From Psychroflexus halocasei (GTDB lineage: Bacteria; Bacteroidota; Bacteroidia; Flavobacteriales; Flavobacteriaceae): a stretch of DNA of 64,000 nt. Numbering within the stretch: position 1 is the first letter of the stretch; every line of letters starts with the position of its first letter. The stretch covers positions 62,001 through 126,000 of the forward strand of contig NZ_FNQF01000005.1 of the NCBI RefSeq assembly GCF_900107595.1. Direction: 5' to 3'. The translations under genes and the position numbers were made by a program. The notes below the pieces were generated by a model. The model made no database searches, was not told the DNA's origin, and saw nothing but the letters and a program-made list of their open reading frames with translations. This document shows, piece after piece, positions 19,239 through 27,397 of this stretch.

Positions 19239-20126
19239 CTATAACCTGTTGTTATGACCTTTTTTAAAAAAGAGCTTTATAATGTCATAAATAGAAGATT
19301 GATAACCTTGTTTTGATACAAAATAAAGTGGTCTTTTAATTTCGAAACTCTCTATATCAATGATTTGGAGTTTGTTGTTTTTGAGTTCTTCAATCACAGA
19401 AAAAATAGAAACAAAAGCAAAACTCTCGCCGTGGTACAAATATGTTTTGATGCTTTCTGTGCTACCTAAAACCATTTCAATTTGTAAATGGTTTATGTCA
19501 ATTCCAGCTTCTGTAAGCTGATGCTCAAGAATATGCCTCGTTCCAGATCCTTCTTCTCTTAAAACCATTGGAAGTTGGGTTAAGTCACCAATTTTAATTG
19601 TTCTAAGTTTAGATTTTGCATTGGTCACAAGAACCAATTCATCATCTAGAAATTTTTCATATTTCAGCAATGGATTTTGATTCTTACCTTCAATTAAAGC
19701 GAAATTGATTTCGTTGGTTTCGATTTTATGCTCAATCGTTGCTGAATTGTCATTGATTAACGTAAAAGCTGTGTCAGGAAATCTTTGTTTGAGCGCGGCC
19801 AATGATTTAGGAACAATGTATTGTGCGATAGTTGTACTGGCACCAATTTTAATTTTTTTAGGAAATTTCTGTTGAAGACTTAAAAAATGATTCTCTAGTT
19901 CTTCATAATGCGATAAGATTTTATCGCTATATTGAAGAAAATCGTGTCCAGCAGGCGTTAAGGAAATGGAATTGCCTTGTCTTTCAAAAAGCTTGACGCC
20001 ATAGCGTATTTCTATTTCTTTAATATGTTTAGAAACAGCAGGCTGAGAAAGATGCAGTGTTTTTGAAGCTTTAGAGAAACTTAAGCTTTTAGCAACTTCA
20101 GAAAAAACACGCAATCTAAATTCCAT
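19239..20126 (-). CDS. LysR-family transcriptional regulator
   Basis: A 295-residue protein. It has an N-terminal winged HTH (FSEVAKSLSFSKASKTLHLSQPAVSKHIKEIE) and a type 2 periplasmic-binding effector domain (about 90-290) with the usual KIGASTTIAQYIVP start. It resembles CysB/CbbR-type regulators that pair with YeiH-like transporters. The effector is unknown. It is divergent from the FMN reductase gene, and the two -7 boxes (20144-20151 minus and 20177-20184 plus) are 25 nt apart. One LysR site between them could control both. Confidence 0.9.
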   Translation of the reverse strand: MEFRLRVFSEVAKSLSFSKASKTLHLSQPAVSKHIKEIEIRYGVKLFERQGNSISLTPAGHDFLQYSDKILSHYEELENHFLSLQQKFPKKIKIGASTTIAQYIVPKSLAALKQRFPDTAFTLINDNSATIEHKIETNEINFALIEGKNQNPLLKYEKFLDDELVLVTNAKSKLRTIKIGDLTQLPMVLREEGSGTRHILEHQLTEAGIDINHLQIEMVLGSTESIKTYLYHGESFAFVSIFSVIEELKNNKLQIIDIESFEIKRPLYFVSKQGYQSSIYDIIKLFFKKGHNNRL

Positions 20127-20143
20127 AAATAAAAGTTATAGCG

Positions 20144-20184
20144 CAAATTTACTGATTTCGGGTGAATACAGATTTGTATATTTG
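20144..20184. promoter_or_regulatory. Divergent promoters lysR / FMN reductase
   Basis: TAAATTTG on the minus strand (20151-20144) lies 18 nt before the lysR start. TATATTTG on the plus strand (20177-20184) lies 40 nt before the reductase ATG at 20224. Both fit TAnnTTTG. Confidence 0.6.
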
Positions 20185-20223
20185 TTGTTATTCCATTTTA
20201 TTTATGGTTTATATACAATTTTT

Positions 20224-20769
20224 ATGAGCAAAATTTTAGCCTTTGCAGGTTCTAATAGCAGTCAATCTATCAACCATGAACTAGTCAGTTATGTTGTTAA
20301 TCAGTTAATTGATGAAGAAGTAAAATTGATTAGATTAACGGATTATCACTTACCGATTTATCAAATTGATCATGAACAAGAGAAAGGTTTTCCTGAAGAT
20401 CTTGAAAAACTTTATGATGAAATTAAAGCTGCAGATGCTTTGATTATTTCAGTTAATGAACATAATGGAATGGTCTCAAGTTTTTTTAAAAATGTTTTAG
20501 ATTGGTTGTCCCGTTTAGATCGTAATTTCTTGGCTTCTAAGAAAGTCCTTTTAATGAGCACATCTACTGGTGAAAATGCCGCGTCAGCATCTCGTGCTTA
20601 TGTTGAAACCGCAATTGATTGTTACAAAGGTGAGGTGCTTAATAGTTTTGGCTTTCCTTCTTTTCAAGATAATTTTGATATTGAAAAAAAAGAAATCACT
20701 GACGAAACCTTGCAACTCGGCGTAAAAGACACTTTGTCTCAGTTTCAGCAAAAAATAGCTTTAGGCTAA
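20224..20769 (+). CDS. NADPH-dependent FMN reductase family protein
   Basis: A flavodoxin-like protein of about 181 residues. SKILAFAGSNSSQSIN is the FMN phosphate loop. SVNEHNGMVSSFFKNVLDWLSRL is the isoalloxazine-contacting region, and STSTGENAAS is the third loop. It probably reduces FMN or quinones with NAD(P)H. The frame is open 14 codons further upstream, but that stretch contains the promoter -7 box, so the ATG at 20224 is used. It precedes the tetR gene by 42 nt and may be co-transcribed with it. Confidence 0.88.
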   Translation: MSKILAFAGSNSSQSINHELVSYVVNQLIDEEVKLIRLTDYHLPIYQIDHEQEKGFPEDLEKLYDEIKAADALIISVNEHNGMVSSFFKNVLDWLSRLDRNFLASKKVLLMSTSTGENAASASRAYVETAIDCYKGEVLNSFGFPSFQDNFDIEKKEITDETLQLGVKDTLSQFQQKIALG

Positions 20770-20811
20770 GAATCTGATAATCATTTTTCTCTTCATCTAA
20801 GCTTTTTCAAA

Positions 20812-21381
20812 ATGAATAAATCTCGCCATCAAGAAATCATCAACACGGCTGCACATCTTTTTAAAGAAAAGGGCTACAATGCAGTTTCAATGCGAGATTT
20901 GGCTTCAAAGCTAGATATAAAAGCGGCGAGTTTATACAATCATATTTCGTCAAAGCAAGAAATTTTAGCTGCTATTGTTCTTGAAGTTGCTCAAGAATTT
21001 ACCTATCATATCAATACAATTTTTCCAGAAAAATCATCGACTCAAGAAAAGCTTGAAGCCATCATTCAAAATCATATAGAAATAACTTTGAGAATGACAG
21101 ATAAATTGGCATGCATGAATAATGATTGGGTACATCTTCAAGCTGAAAATAAAGAAAAGTATCGTCATTTAAGAAATGCTTACGAAGATAAATTTCGTGC
21201 AATTCTAAAAGAGGGAAAAGAAAAAGGCGAGATCAAAGATGTTGATCTTGAAATTATTGTTTTTTCATTTTTAGCCACATTGCGAACTTTATACTTATGG
21301 TATACAAAAAAAACGAGTGTTGAGGTTGAAATACTTCAAAGAGATTTACCTAAAACTTTATTGGATGGTATTATTTCATAA
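20812..21381 (+). CDS. TetR-family regulator, probable repressor of the paa genes
   Basis: A 189-residue protein with a typical TetR HTH at the N-terminus (IINTAAHLFKEKGYNAVSMRDLASKLDIKAASLYNHI) and a helical ligand-binding region behind it. It lies directly upstream of paaE in the same direction. Palindromes CTAACnnTCnTTAG overlap the -7 boxes of paaE and of the distant hydratase-paaY unit, so a repressor released by a phenylacetate-CoA-type ligand is the simplest model. This is inference from position and operator geometry; TetR regulators (PaaR type) do control paa genes in other bacteria. Confidence 0.88.
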   Translation: MNKSRHQEIINTAAHLFKEKGYNAVSMRDLASKLDIKAASLYNHISSKQEILAAIVLEVAQEFTYHINTIFPEKSSTQEKLEAIIQNHIEITLRMTDKLACMNNDWVHLQAENKEKYRHLRNAYEDKFRAILKEGKEKGEIKDVDLEIIVFSFLATLRTLYLWYTKKTSVEVEILQRDLPKTLLDGIIS

Positions 21382-21524
21382 TATCATTTAATTATAGAAG
21401 CTTTAATTTTTTAAAATCAATTTCAAAATGCTTTATTTCTGTGGACTTTTTTGAAGCACCTCACTAAATTTTCTAAATATTTTATTCATATAACCGATAA
21501 GTTGATCAATTTTAACAAAAGTCA

Positions 21525-21556
21525 TTTGTAACAAGCGCTAACAATCGTTAGTTTTG
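21525..21556 (+). promoter_or_regulatory. Promoter and probable TetR operator of the paa operon
   Basis: TTTG (-33) at 21525-21528, a 20-nt spacer and TAGTTTTG (-7) at 21549-21556 form a well-spaced Bacteroidota promoter 19 nt before paaE. The 14-bp palindrome CTAACAATCGTTAG (21538-21551) covers the spacer and the start of the -7 box, as expected for a repressor site. A near-copy is found at 36671-36684. The rest of the 21382-21575 gap shows no gene. Confidence 0.75.
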
Positions 21557-21575
21557 GCAGGTAACTTTTATAAAA

Positions 21576-22649
21576 ATGGCAAAATTTCACGAGATTAAAG
21601 TCAAAGATGTGATGAAAGAAACAGCAGACACAACAGTTGTTACTTTTGATATTCCAGAAGAATTAAAAGAGGATTTTAAATTTAGACAAGGACAACATTT
21701 GACTTTGCGTAAGGAAATTGACGGGGAAGATGTGCGTCGCTCATACTCGCTTTGTTCAAGTCCGCTTGATAAAGAATGGCGAGTGGCTGTCAAACAGATT
21801 CCGACAGGAAAATTTTCAAGTTTCATCAATAAAGAACTCAAAGCAGGAGATCATCTTGAAGTGATGAAGCCAAGTGGTGAATTCGGGGTTGAGGTTTCTA
21901 CTGATCGCCCAAAAAATTATATTGTTTTTGTCGCAGGAAGCGGCATTACGCCAATATTGTCGATGGTAAAAACCCATTTGGCATCTGAGCCAGAAAGTAC
22001 ATTTAAGTTGTTTTATTTGAATAAGAATGCCAAATCCATTATATTTAAAGAAGAACTTGAGCAGCTAAGAAATAAATACTTTGGACGATTAGAGATTTAT
22101 TATTTCTTGACACGTGAACAACGTGATATCCCTTTGTTTAATGGACGTTTTGATAGTCAAAAATTAGAGCTGCTCACCAATACATTTATAGATGTAGAAG
22201 ATACAGCGGAATGTTTTATCTGTGGTCCTGAAGAAATGATATTTTTCTTAAAAGACGAGTTGATAAAAGTAGGTTTGCCTGAAGATCAAATTCATTATGA
22301 ATTGTTTGTGACAGGTTTGTCTAAGGAAGATAAAAAGCGAACTGAAAAAGCTTTAGAGAATAAATTTGAAGGGACGAAAGTGACAATCCTTGATGGCGGT
22401 AAGGAGTTCCATTTTGGGATGACAAATGATTATGATAACATTTTAGACGCAGCACTTGGCGCAGGAGCAGATTTGCCTTTTGCTTGTAAAGGAGGTGTTT
22501 GCAGTACCTGTAAATGTAAGCTTGTTGAAGGCTCTGTCGAAATGAAACTAAATTACGCACTTGAAGATGATGAGGTTGCTCAAAACTATGTATTGAGTTG
22601 CCAATCAGTTCCAACTTCAGAAAAAGTCGTCGTCGATTTTGATGTGTAA
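21576..22649 (+). CDS. paaE: Phenylacetyl-CoA epoxidase reductase subunit PaaE
   Basis: A 357-residue iron-sulfur flavoprotein that passes electrons from NADPH to the PaaABCD oxygenase. Residues 1-235 form the ferredoxin-reductase part, with the FAD motif RRSYSLCSSP and the nucleotide-binding GSGITPILSM. The C-terminal about 90 residues are a plant-type [2Fe-2S] ferredoxin with ligands in CKGGVCSTCKC and a last Cys in VLSCQS. In E. coli paaE comes last; here it opens the operon, right behind the TetR-controlled promoter. Fusion order and length match family PaaE. Confidence 0.95.
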   Translation: MAKFHEIKVKDVMKETADTTVVTFDIPEELKEDFKFRQGQHLTLRKEIDGEDVRRSYSLCSSPLDKEWRVAVKQIPTGKFSSFINKELKAGDHLEVMKPSGEFGVEVSTDRPKNYIVFVAGSGITPILSMVKTHLASEPESTFKLFYLNKNAKSIIFKEELEQLRNKYFGRLEIYYFLTREQRDIPLFNGRFDSQKLELLTNTFIDVEDTAECFICGPEEMIFFLKDELIKVGLPEDQIHYELFVTGLSKEDKKRTEKALENKFEGTKVTILDGGKEFHFGMTNDYDNILDAALGAGADLPFACKGGVCSTCKCKLVEGSVEMKLNYALEDDEVAQNYVLSCQSVPTSEKVVVDFDV

Positions 22650-22703
22650 TTTCTTGAATAAGGAATTTAAAATTGAGTTTTAATCCTATTAAAATGAAAA
22701 ATT

Positions 22704-23660
22704 ATGAGTGAGAAAGAAGTGAAAAATATGGAAGCGATTTTTGATCAAAAAATTGCGAATGATGAAAAAATAGAACCTAAAGATTGGATGCCCGAGAAGT
22801 ATAGAAAAACACATATTCGTCAAATTTCTCAGCACGCCCACTCAGAAATAGTTGGGATGCTTCCTGAAGGAAACTGGATCACAAGAGCACCTTCATTAAG
22901 ACGAAAAGTTGCTTTGTTGGCAAAAGTTCAGGATGAAGCCGGACATGGTTTATACTTGTACAGTGCATGTGAAACCTTAGGAATTTCTCGTGAAGAACTC
23001 TACAATCAATTGCATTCTGGCAAAGCTAAATATTCGAGTATTTTCAATTATCCTACAATTACGTGGGCAGATATTGGCGCCATTGGTTGGCTTGTTGATG
23101 GTGCAGCAATTATTAATCAAGTTCCACTTTGTAGTACATCTTTCGGACCTTATGCCAGAGCAATGGTACGTGTTTGTAAAGAAGAAAGTTTCCATCAAAG
23201 ACAAGGTTATGAAATTATGTTGACCTTATGTAACGGAACACCTGAACAAAAAGAAATGGCACAAGATGCATTAAATCGCTGGTGGTGGCCATCCTTAATG
23301 ATGTTTGGGCCAACTGATGATGAGTCAACACACACAGAGCAATCGATGAAGTGGAAGTTAAAGCGTAAAACAAATGATGAATTACGTCAGCAATTTATCG
23401 ATCAAACTGTACCACAAGCAGAAATATTAGGAATCACAATTCCTGATAAAGATTTAAAATGGAACGAAGAAAGAGGTCATTATGATTTTGGAAAAATCGA
23501 TTGGGATGAATTTTGGCAGGTCGTCAAAGGTCATGGGCCTTGCAATAAAGATCGATTAGAAACTAGAGTTAATGCTTGGGAAGAAGGCGAATGGGTACGC
23601 GACGCTGCGATGGTTTATGCCGAAAAACAAGCTGATAGAAAAGTGAGGAAAGTAAGTTAG
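22704..23660 (+). CDS. paaA: Phenylacetyl-CoA epoxidase catalytic subunit PaaA
   Basis: A 318-residue catalytic subunit of the multicomponent oxygenase that forms the ring-1,2-epoxide of phenylacetyl-CoA. Both di-iron ligand motifs are present as ExxH-type sequences ([14 protein letters not shown] and [13 protein letters not shown]). The substrate-contacting [20 protein letters not shown] segment is conserved. Its stop codon is followed at once by the left arm of a four-helix-bundle gene cassette, which separates it from its structural partner paaB by 439 nt. Confidence 0.97.
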   Translation: MSEKEVKNMEAIFDQKIANDEKIEPKDWMPEKYRKTHIRQISQHAHSEIVGMLPEGNWITRAPSLRRKVALLAKVQDEAGHGLYLYSACETLGISREELYNQLHSGKAKYSSIFNYPTITWADIGAIGWLVDGAAIINQVPLCSTSFGPYARAMVRVCKEESFHQRQGYEIMLTLCNGTPEQKEMAQDALNRWWWPSLMMFGPTDDESTHTEQSMKWKLKRKTNDELRQQFIDQTVPQAEILGITIPDKDLKWNEERGHYDFGKIDWDEFWQVVKGHGPCNKDRLETRVNAWEEGEWVRDAAMVYAEKQADRKVRKVS

Positions 23661-23661
23661 A

Positions 23662-23696
23662 TGATACTGAGTATTGAGTAATTAGCTATGAGCGAT
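23662..23696 (+). repeat. Cassette 1 left arm, 5 degenerate heptads
   Basis: Five 7-nt units in register (such as GAGTATT, GAGTAAT, TAGCTAT) run from 2 nt after the paaA stop to 1 nt before the ATG of the cassette gene. AGTATTGAGT (23670-23679) is exactly complementary to ACTCAATACT in the right arm. Confidence 0.8.
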
Positions 23697-23697
23697 T

Positions 23698-24060
23698 ATG
23701 CATGTTTTAGAAGATTTGAAAGTGTGGAATAAAGCGATGTCTGTTGCTGAAAAAATATATTTAATCTCAGCTGATTTTCCACTTGAAGAAAAATTTGGTT
23801 TAACAAGTCAAATTAGAAGAAGTGCAGTTTCAGTTCCTTCAAATATAGCAGAAGGAGCTGGTAGAAATACTAAAGGTGAATTTAAGAATTTTCTTAGTAT
23901 TGTTAATGGGTCTGCTTATGAACTGTTTACTCAATTGGTTTTGTCTCATAAACTTAAACTTATCTCAAAAGCAAAAGTTGACCCTATTTTGAAAGAGGTT
24001 GTTGAAATTCAGAAAATGAATTACGCTTTGATAAAGTCACTAAATAAAGAGTCTTATTGA
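23698..24060 (+). CDS. Four-helix-bundle protein (23S rRNA IVP family), cassette 1
   Basis: A 120-residue small helical protein: EDLKVWNKAMSVAEKIYLI, then the family motif QIRRSAVSVPSNIAEGAG near residue 45-60 and NFLSIVNGSAYELFTQL. This is the S23/intervening-sequence protein family, known from insertions in 23S rRNA of spirochaetes and related in fold to Avd of diversity-generating retroelements. No reverse transcriptase or variable repeat is nearby. It splits paaA from paaB, is oriented with the operon and fills almost the whole space between two inverted heptad arms. No function is established for this family. Confidence 0.9.
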   Translation: MHVLEDLKVWNKAMSVAEKIYLISADFPLEEKFGLTSQIRRSAVSVPSNIAEGAGRNTKGEFKNFLSIVNGSAYELFTQLVLSHKLKLISKAKVDPILKEVVEIQKMNYALIKSLNKESY

Positions 24061-24093
24061 CTAAAGACTCAATACTAATTACTAAATTCTTAA
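24059..24093 (+). repeat. Cassette 1 right arm, 5 degenerate heptads (inverted)
   Basis: Heptads such as GACTCAA, TACTAAT and TACTAAA overlap the last 2 nt of the cassette gene and end 6 nt before the paaB ATG. They are complementary in kind to the left arm: ACTCAATACT pairs with 23670-23679, and CTAATTACT pairs with AGTAATTAG at 23677-23685. Confidence 0.8.
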
Positions 24094-24099
24094 GCAATT

Positions 24100-24444
24100 A
24101 TGTCAGATAATAAAGAAAACAAAAAAAAACCAGCTACTCATTCTTCGAAGGGGACAACAGGAAAAAAGAACTGGCCTTTATGGGAAATTTTTGTGCGTAG
24201 CAAAAACGGTCTCGAGCATAGACACTTTGGGAGCTTACATGCGGCTGATGCCGATATGGCTTTAGAAAACGCAAGAGATGTTTATACACGCAGAAATGAA
24301 GGTGTGAGCATTTGGGTTGTCGAATCCAAAAATATCACGGCCTCAAATCCTGAACATAATGGAGAAATGTTTGAGCCAGCATCTGATAAAGTCTATCGTC
24401 ATCCAACATTTTACGATTTACCTGACGATGTCAAACACATGTAA
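24100..24444 (+). CDS. paaB: Phenylacetyl-CoA epoxidase subunit PaaB
   Basis: A 114-residue small subunit of the PaaABCDE complex, thought to help assembly or electron-transfer geometry. The family core is plain: WPLWEIFVRSKNGLEHRHFGSLHAADADMALENARDVYTRR and the closing HPTFYDLPDDVKHM. The extra Lys/Thr-rich N-terminus of about 25 residues is common in Bacteroidota members. The start directly follows the right arm of cassette 1. The 161-nt gap after it holds a REP-like palindrome and otherwise nothing recognised. Confidence 0.95.
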   Translation: MSDNKENKKKPATHSSKGTTGKKNWPLWEIFVRSKNGLEHRHFGSLHAADADMALENARDVYTRRNEGVSIWVVESKNITASNPEHNGEMFEPASDKVYRHPTFYDLPDDVKHM

Positions 24445-24447
24445 CAA

Positions 24448-24500
24448 ATTCCTGCATAGGCAGGAATCTTAGAAGCGCAAGAGTGAGAAAGTTTTATATG
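24448..24500 (+). repeat. REP-like palindrome with tail, after paaB
   Basis: ATTCCTGC (24448-24455) and GCAGGAAT (24460-24467) form an 8-bp stem with a 4-nt loop. It is followed by CTTAGAAGCGCAAGAGTGAG and GAAAGT, a tail shared with the copies at 25387, 30854 and 30955. Confidence 0.75.
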
Positions 24501-24605
24501 GATAAAATTTTAGAGCTGAAGAGTGAATAAGCTTGATTTTCAATAACTAACAAGCCTCGCTCAAACAGAAGAAAACAAAATATTTTTGAATAAATAATAA
24601 ATAAA

Positions 24606-25385
24606 ATGAGTTCAAAACAAAAAGATTCAAGCTTTAGCGAGAATATGATCAAATATATTTATGGCATTGCTGATAATAGTTTGATATTAGGTCAACGTTT
24701 AGGCGAATTAACAGGTCACGGTCCAACTTTAGAGGTTGACATCGCGATGACAAATATCTCTTTAGATTTATTTGGGCAAGTGAGAAGTTACTTTCAATAT
24801 GCAGCTCAAATTTCTGATAAAGATGTAACTGAAGATGACCTTGCTTTTTTAAGAACTGAGCGAGAATACCTTAATGTACTTTTAGTAGAGCAACCCAATA
24901 AAGATTTTGCATACAGCATAGGTCGTCAGTTTTTATTTGATCACTTTCACTTTATATTGATGACAGAATTACAAAATTCAAAAGATGAAACATTGGTGGC
25001 AATTGCTAAAAAAACCATCAAAGAAGTCAGTTATCATAAGAGGTTTTCTTCAGATTGGGTCAAACGTTTAGGAGACGGAACTGAAAAAAGTCATCAAAAA
25101 ATGCAAACAGCCATTGATGATTTATGGAAATACACCGACGAGCTTTTTCATACCACTGAAGCAGATGAAAAAATGATTGAAGCAGGTGTAGGCGTTGATG
25201 TTAAGAAGTTAAAAGAACAATATTATAAAAACGTTTCTGAAGTTTTAGAAGAGGCAACTTTACAGGTACCTGATCTCAAATATTTCCAAAAAGGTGGCAA
25301 AAATGGAATTCATAGTGAGCATATGGGCTTCATTTTAACAGAAATGCAATATATGCAACGTACATTTCCTGGGATGAAATGGTAA
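24606..25385 (+). CDS. paaC: Phenylacetyl-CoA epoxidase structural subunit PaaC
   Basis: A 259-residue ferritin-like helical protein that forms the heterodimer with PaaA but lacks a functional di-iron centre. Recognisable blocks are YIYGIADNSLILGQRLGELTGHGPTLEVDIAMTNISLDL, LRTEREYLNVLLVEQPNKDFAYSIGRQFLFD and the final GGKNGIHSEHMGFILTEMQYMQRTFPGMKW. The length is normal. It is preceded by a REP-like element and followed by two more degenerate copies. Confidence 0.95.
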   Translation: MSSKQKDSSFSENMIKYIYGIADNSLILGQRLGELTGHGPTLEVDIAMTNISLDLFGQVRSYFQYAAQISDKDVTEDDLAFLRTEREYLNVLLVEQPNKDFAYSIGRQFLFDHFHFILMTELQNSKDETLVAIAKKTIKEVSYHKRFSSDWVKRLGDGTEKSHQKMQTAIDDLWKYTDELFHTTEADEKMIEAGVGVDVKKLKEQYYKNVSEVLEEATLQVPDLKYFQKGGKNGIHSEHMGFILTEMQYMQRTFPGMKW

Positions 25386-25386
25386 A

Positions 25387-25463
25387 ATTCTGCGCAAGTA
25401 GGAATCTTCCAGCGAAAGACTAAGAAAGTTATTGATATAATTCTTACGTAGACAGGAATCTTA
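25387..25463 (+). repeat. Two degenerate REP-like copies after paaC
   Basis: Copy one (25387-25430) reads ATTCTGCGCAAGTAGGAAT, then a tail ending TAAGAAAGT. Copy two (25440-25463) keeps GTAGACAGGAATCTTA but a weak left half. Both resemble the elements after paaB and paaJ but with mismatched stems. Confidence 0.65.
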
Positions 25464-25529
25464 ATATAAGATATTGATAACTAATGAATTCGAGTAAAAA
25501 AATTGAAATATCAGTTTCGATTATTCAAT

Positions 25530-26033
25530 ATGATAAATCAAGAAAAAGTATACATCGATAAAAAATTAGAACCCATTTTACAAGAGGTTCCAGATCCTGA
25601 AATACCAGTTATTTCAATACTTGATTTAGGTGTTGTGCGTGAAGCAAAAATAGAGGGTGATCAAGCATTTATAAAAATTACACCAACCTACAGCGGTTGT
25701 CCAGCCATGGATGTGATCGGAGACGATATTAGTTCTGCTTTAAAAAAAGCAGGATATGAACCTCATGTGAAGTTAATTTTAGCACCAGCATGGACCACAG
25801 ATTGGATAACCGAACGAGGCAGAAAAGCAATGGAAGAATACGGAATCGCAGCACCTCTTGATGCCTCAGCTGATAAACGCGCTTTGTTAGGTGAGGAGAA
25901 AATCGTCAAATGTCCTCAATGTCAATCCACAAATACACATCTTGTTAGTCAATTCGGATCAACAGCTTGCAAAGCTTTGTTTAAATGTGATGACTGTCAA
26001 GAACCCTTTGATTATTTTAAATGTTTAATATAA
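25530..26033 (+). CDS. paaD: Phenylacetyl-CoA epoxidase assembly protein PaaD
   Basis: A 167-residue protein with an N-terminal MIP18/DUF59 domain (LQEVPDPEIPVISILDLGVVREAKIEGDQAFI, then PTYSGCPAMDVIGDDI with the reactive Cys). The C-terminal zinc ribbon has paired cysteines in CPQC and CDDC. It is related to Fe-S/diiron cofactor insertion factors and is required for an active PaaABC complex. The frame is open from a TTG at 25503, but the ATG at 25530 gives the standard N-terminus (MINQEKVYIDKKLEPIL) and is preferred. Confidence 0.93.
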   Translation: MINQEKVYIDKKLEPILQEVPDPEIPVISILDLGVVREAKIEGDQAFIKITPTYSGCPAMDVIGDDISSALKKAGYEPHVKLILAPAWTTDWITERGRKAMEEYGIAAPLDASADKRALLGEEKIVKCPQCQSTNTHLVSQFGSTACKALFKCDDCQEPFDYFKCLI

Positions 26034-26057
26034 TTTCTGCATAAGCAGGAATCTTTT
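26033..26057 (+). repeat. REP-like palindrome overlapping the paaD stop
   Basis: ATTTCTGC and GCAGGAAT (26045-26052) form an imperfect 8-bp stem around ATAA. They are followed by CTTTTTT, so it may also act as a weak terminator or processing site. Confidence 0.6.
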
Positions 26058-26069
26058 TTATAGTTCAAT

Positions 26070-26852
26070 ATGAATAAAAATATACAAGCAGAAATAAAAA
26101 ACCAAGTCGCATTGATCAATTTAAATCGACCAGATGTTTTTAATAGTTTTAATCGTGAAATGGCATTCGAAATGCAAGATGCCTTAAAAAATGCTGCTCA
26201 AAATACTGAGGTTAGAGCGATTTTGATCACAGGTAACGGAAAAGCATTTTGTGCTGGGCAAGACTTAAAAGAAGTGACTCAACCTGAATTAAATCCAGGT
26301 TTTAAAGCTATTCTTGAAGAACACTACAACCCGATTATTCGGCTGATTAGAGAAATATCTAAGCCAATTGTCGCAGCTGTTAATGGTGTCGCAGCCGGGG
26401 CAGGAGCGAATATTGCTTTAGCTTGTGATGTTGTAGTAGCTTCTGAACATGCAGCTTTTATTCAAGCTTTTAGTAAAATTGGTTTGATCCCTGATTCTGC
26501 AGGAACTTTCTTTTTACCGCGCTTAATTGGTTTCCAGAAAGCTTCTGCCTTGATGATGTTAGGCGATAAAATTGATGCAGTTGAAGCTGAACGTTTAGGA
26601 ATGATTTATAAATATTTCTCTGCTGAAAAATTTGAAGAAGAAAGCATTAAGTTAGTTGAAAAAATGGCACAAATGCCAACTAAAGCTTTAGCACTAACCA
26701 AAGAAGCAATGAATCAGTCTTTTACAAATAATTTGGATGAACAATTAGCTTTAGAGAGTAAATTCCAAATAGAAGCCGCATCTTCAAAAGATTATAAAGA
26801 AGGCGTTAATGCTTTTGTAGAAAAGAGAAAACCGAAGTTTGAAGGGGAATAA
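26070..26852 (+). CDS. paaG: 1,2-epoxyphenylacetyl-CoA isomerase PaaG
   Basis: A 260-residue crotonase-fold enzyme that rearranges the ring epoxide to an oxepin. The oxyanion-hole motif is GKAFCAGQDLKEV, and the second one is NGVAAGAGANIALACD. The positions of the two hydratase glutamates hold Asn and Phe, while the isomerase aspartate is present in GLIPDSAGTFFLPR, the PaaG hallmark. It sits after paaD in the operon and is separated from paaH by cassette 2. Confidence 0.92.
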   Translation: MNKNIQAEIKNQVALINLNRPDVFNSFNREMAFEMQDALKNAAQNTEVRAILITGNGKAFCAGQDLKEVTQPELNPGFKAILEEHYNPIIRLIREISKPIVAAVNGVAAGAGANIALACDVVVASEHAAFIQAFSKIGLIPDSAGTFFLPRLIGFQKASALMMLGDKIDAVEAERLGMIYKYFSAEKFEEESIKLVEKMAQMPTKALALTKEAMNQSFTNNLDEQLALESKFQIEAASSKDYKEGVNAFVEKRKPKFEGE

Positions 26853-26853
26853 A

Positions 26854-26888
26854 TATCGAATACTGAATATTCAATTAAGAATAGCCTA
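26854..26888 (+). repeat. Cassette 2 left arm, 5 degenerate heptads
   Basis: Units TATCGAA, TACTGAA, TATTCAA, TTAAGAA and TAGCCTA follow each other without gaps, starting 1 nt after the paaG stop. AATATCGAATA (26852-26862) is exactly complementary to 27373-27383. Confidence 0.8.
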
Positions 26889-26939
26889 GTAATTGGTGTA
26901 GGAGAAAAAGAAAAGGGTTTAAACTTTACAAAAATTAAG

Positions 26940-27305
26940 ATGCCAAATTATAAATATGATATTGAAGAGCGTTTAATTAATCTTTCTGTTAAAATAATCC
27001 TTGCCTGTGATAAAATGGAAGGATCGTTCGCTTCTCAACATCTTTCAAAACAATTAATAAGATCCACGACCTCTGCGGCACTCAACTATGGTGAAGCTCA
27101 AAGTGCACAATCACCGAGAGATTTTCTGCATAAAATGCGTTTATGTTTAAAAGAACTGCGTGAATCCTTAGTGAATTTAAAAATTCAAAAAGAAGCGAAA
27201 CTCTTTGAAAATATAAAAGAAGTAGATGAATTATTGGAAGAAAATAATCAACTCATAGCCATCTTCGTAACCAGTATTAGAACTTCGGAACAAAAAAACA
27301 GATAA
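26940..27305 (+). CDS. Four-helix-bundle protein (IVP family), cassette 2
   Basis: A 121-residue helical protein of a different subgroup from cassette 1: YKYDIEERLINLSVKIILACD, then STTSAALNYGEAQSAQSPRDFLHKM and KLRLCLKELRES-like helices. The SxxxNYxEAxxAxSxxDF pattern is the common Bacteroidota form of the family. It lies in operon orientation between paaG and paaH, inside inverted heptad arms. Here the arms lie about 50 nt from either end of the gene, further out than in cassette 1. Confidence 0.88.
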   Translation: MPNYKYDIEERLINLSVKIILACDKMEGSFASQHLSKQLIRSTTSAALNYGEAQSAQSPRDFLHKMRLCLKELRESLVNLKIQKEAKLFENIKEVDELLEENNQLIAIFVTSIRTSEQKNR

Positions 27306-27353
27306 TATTAAAATAGAAAAATTTAAAAATCTCATTTATCGCTTAATTAAAAT

Positions 27354-27395
27354 TTCATCATTCAGCATTAATTATTCGATATTCAATATTCTAAC
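27354..27395 (+). repeat. Cassette 2 right arm, 6 degenerate heptads (inverted)
   Basis: Units TTCATCA, TTCAGCA, TTAATTA, TTCGATA, TTCAATA and TTCTAAC are in perfect 7-nt register and end 2 nt before the paaH ATG. TATTCGATATT (27373-27383) pairs with the left arm. Confidence 0.85.
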
Positions 27396-27397
27396 AT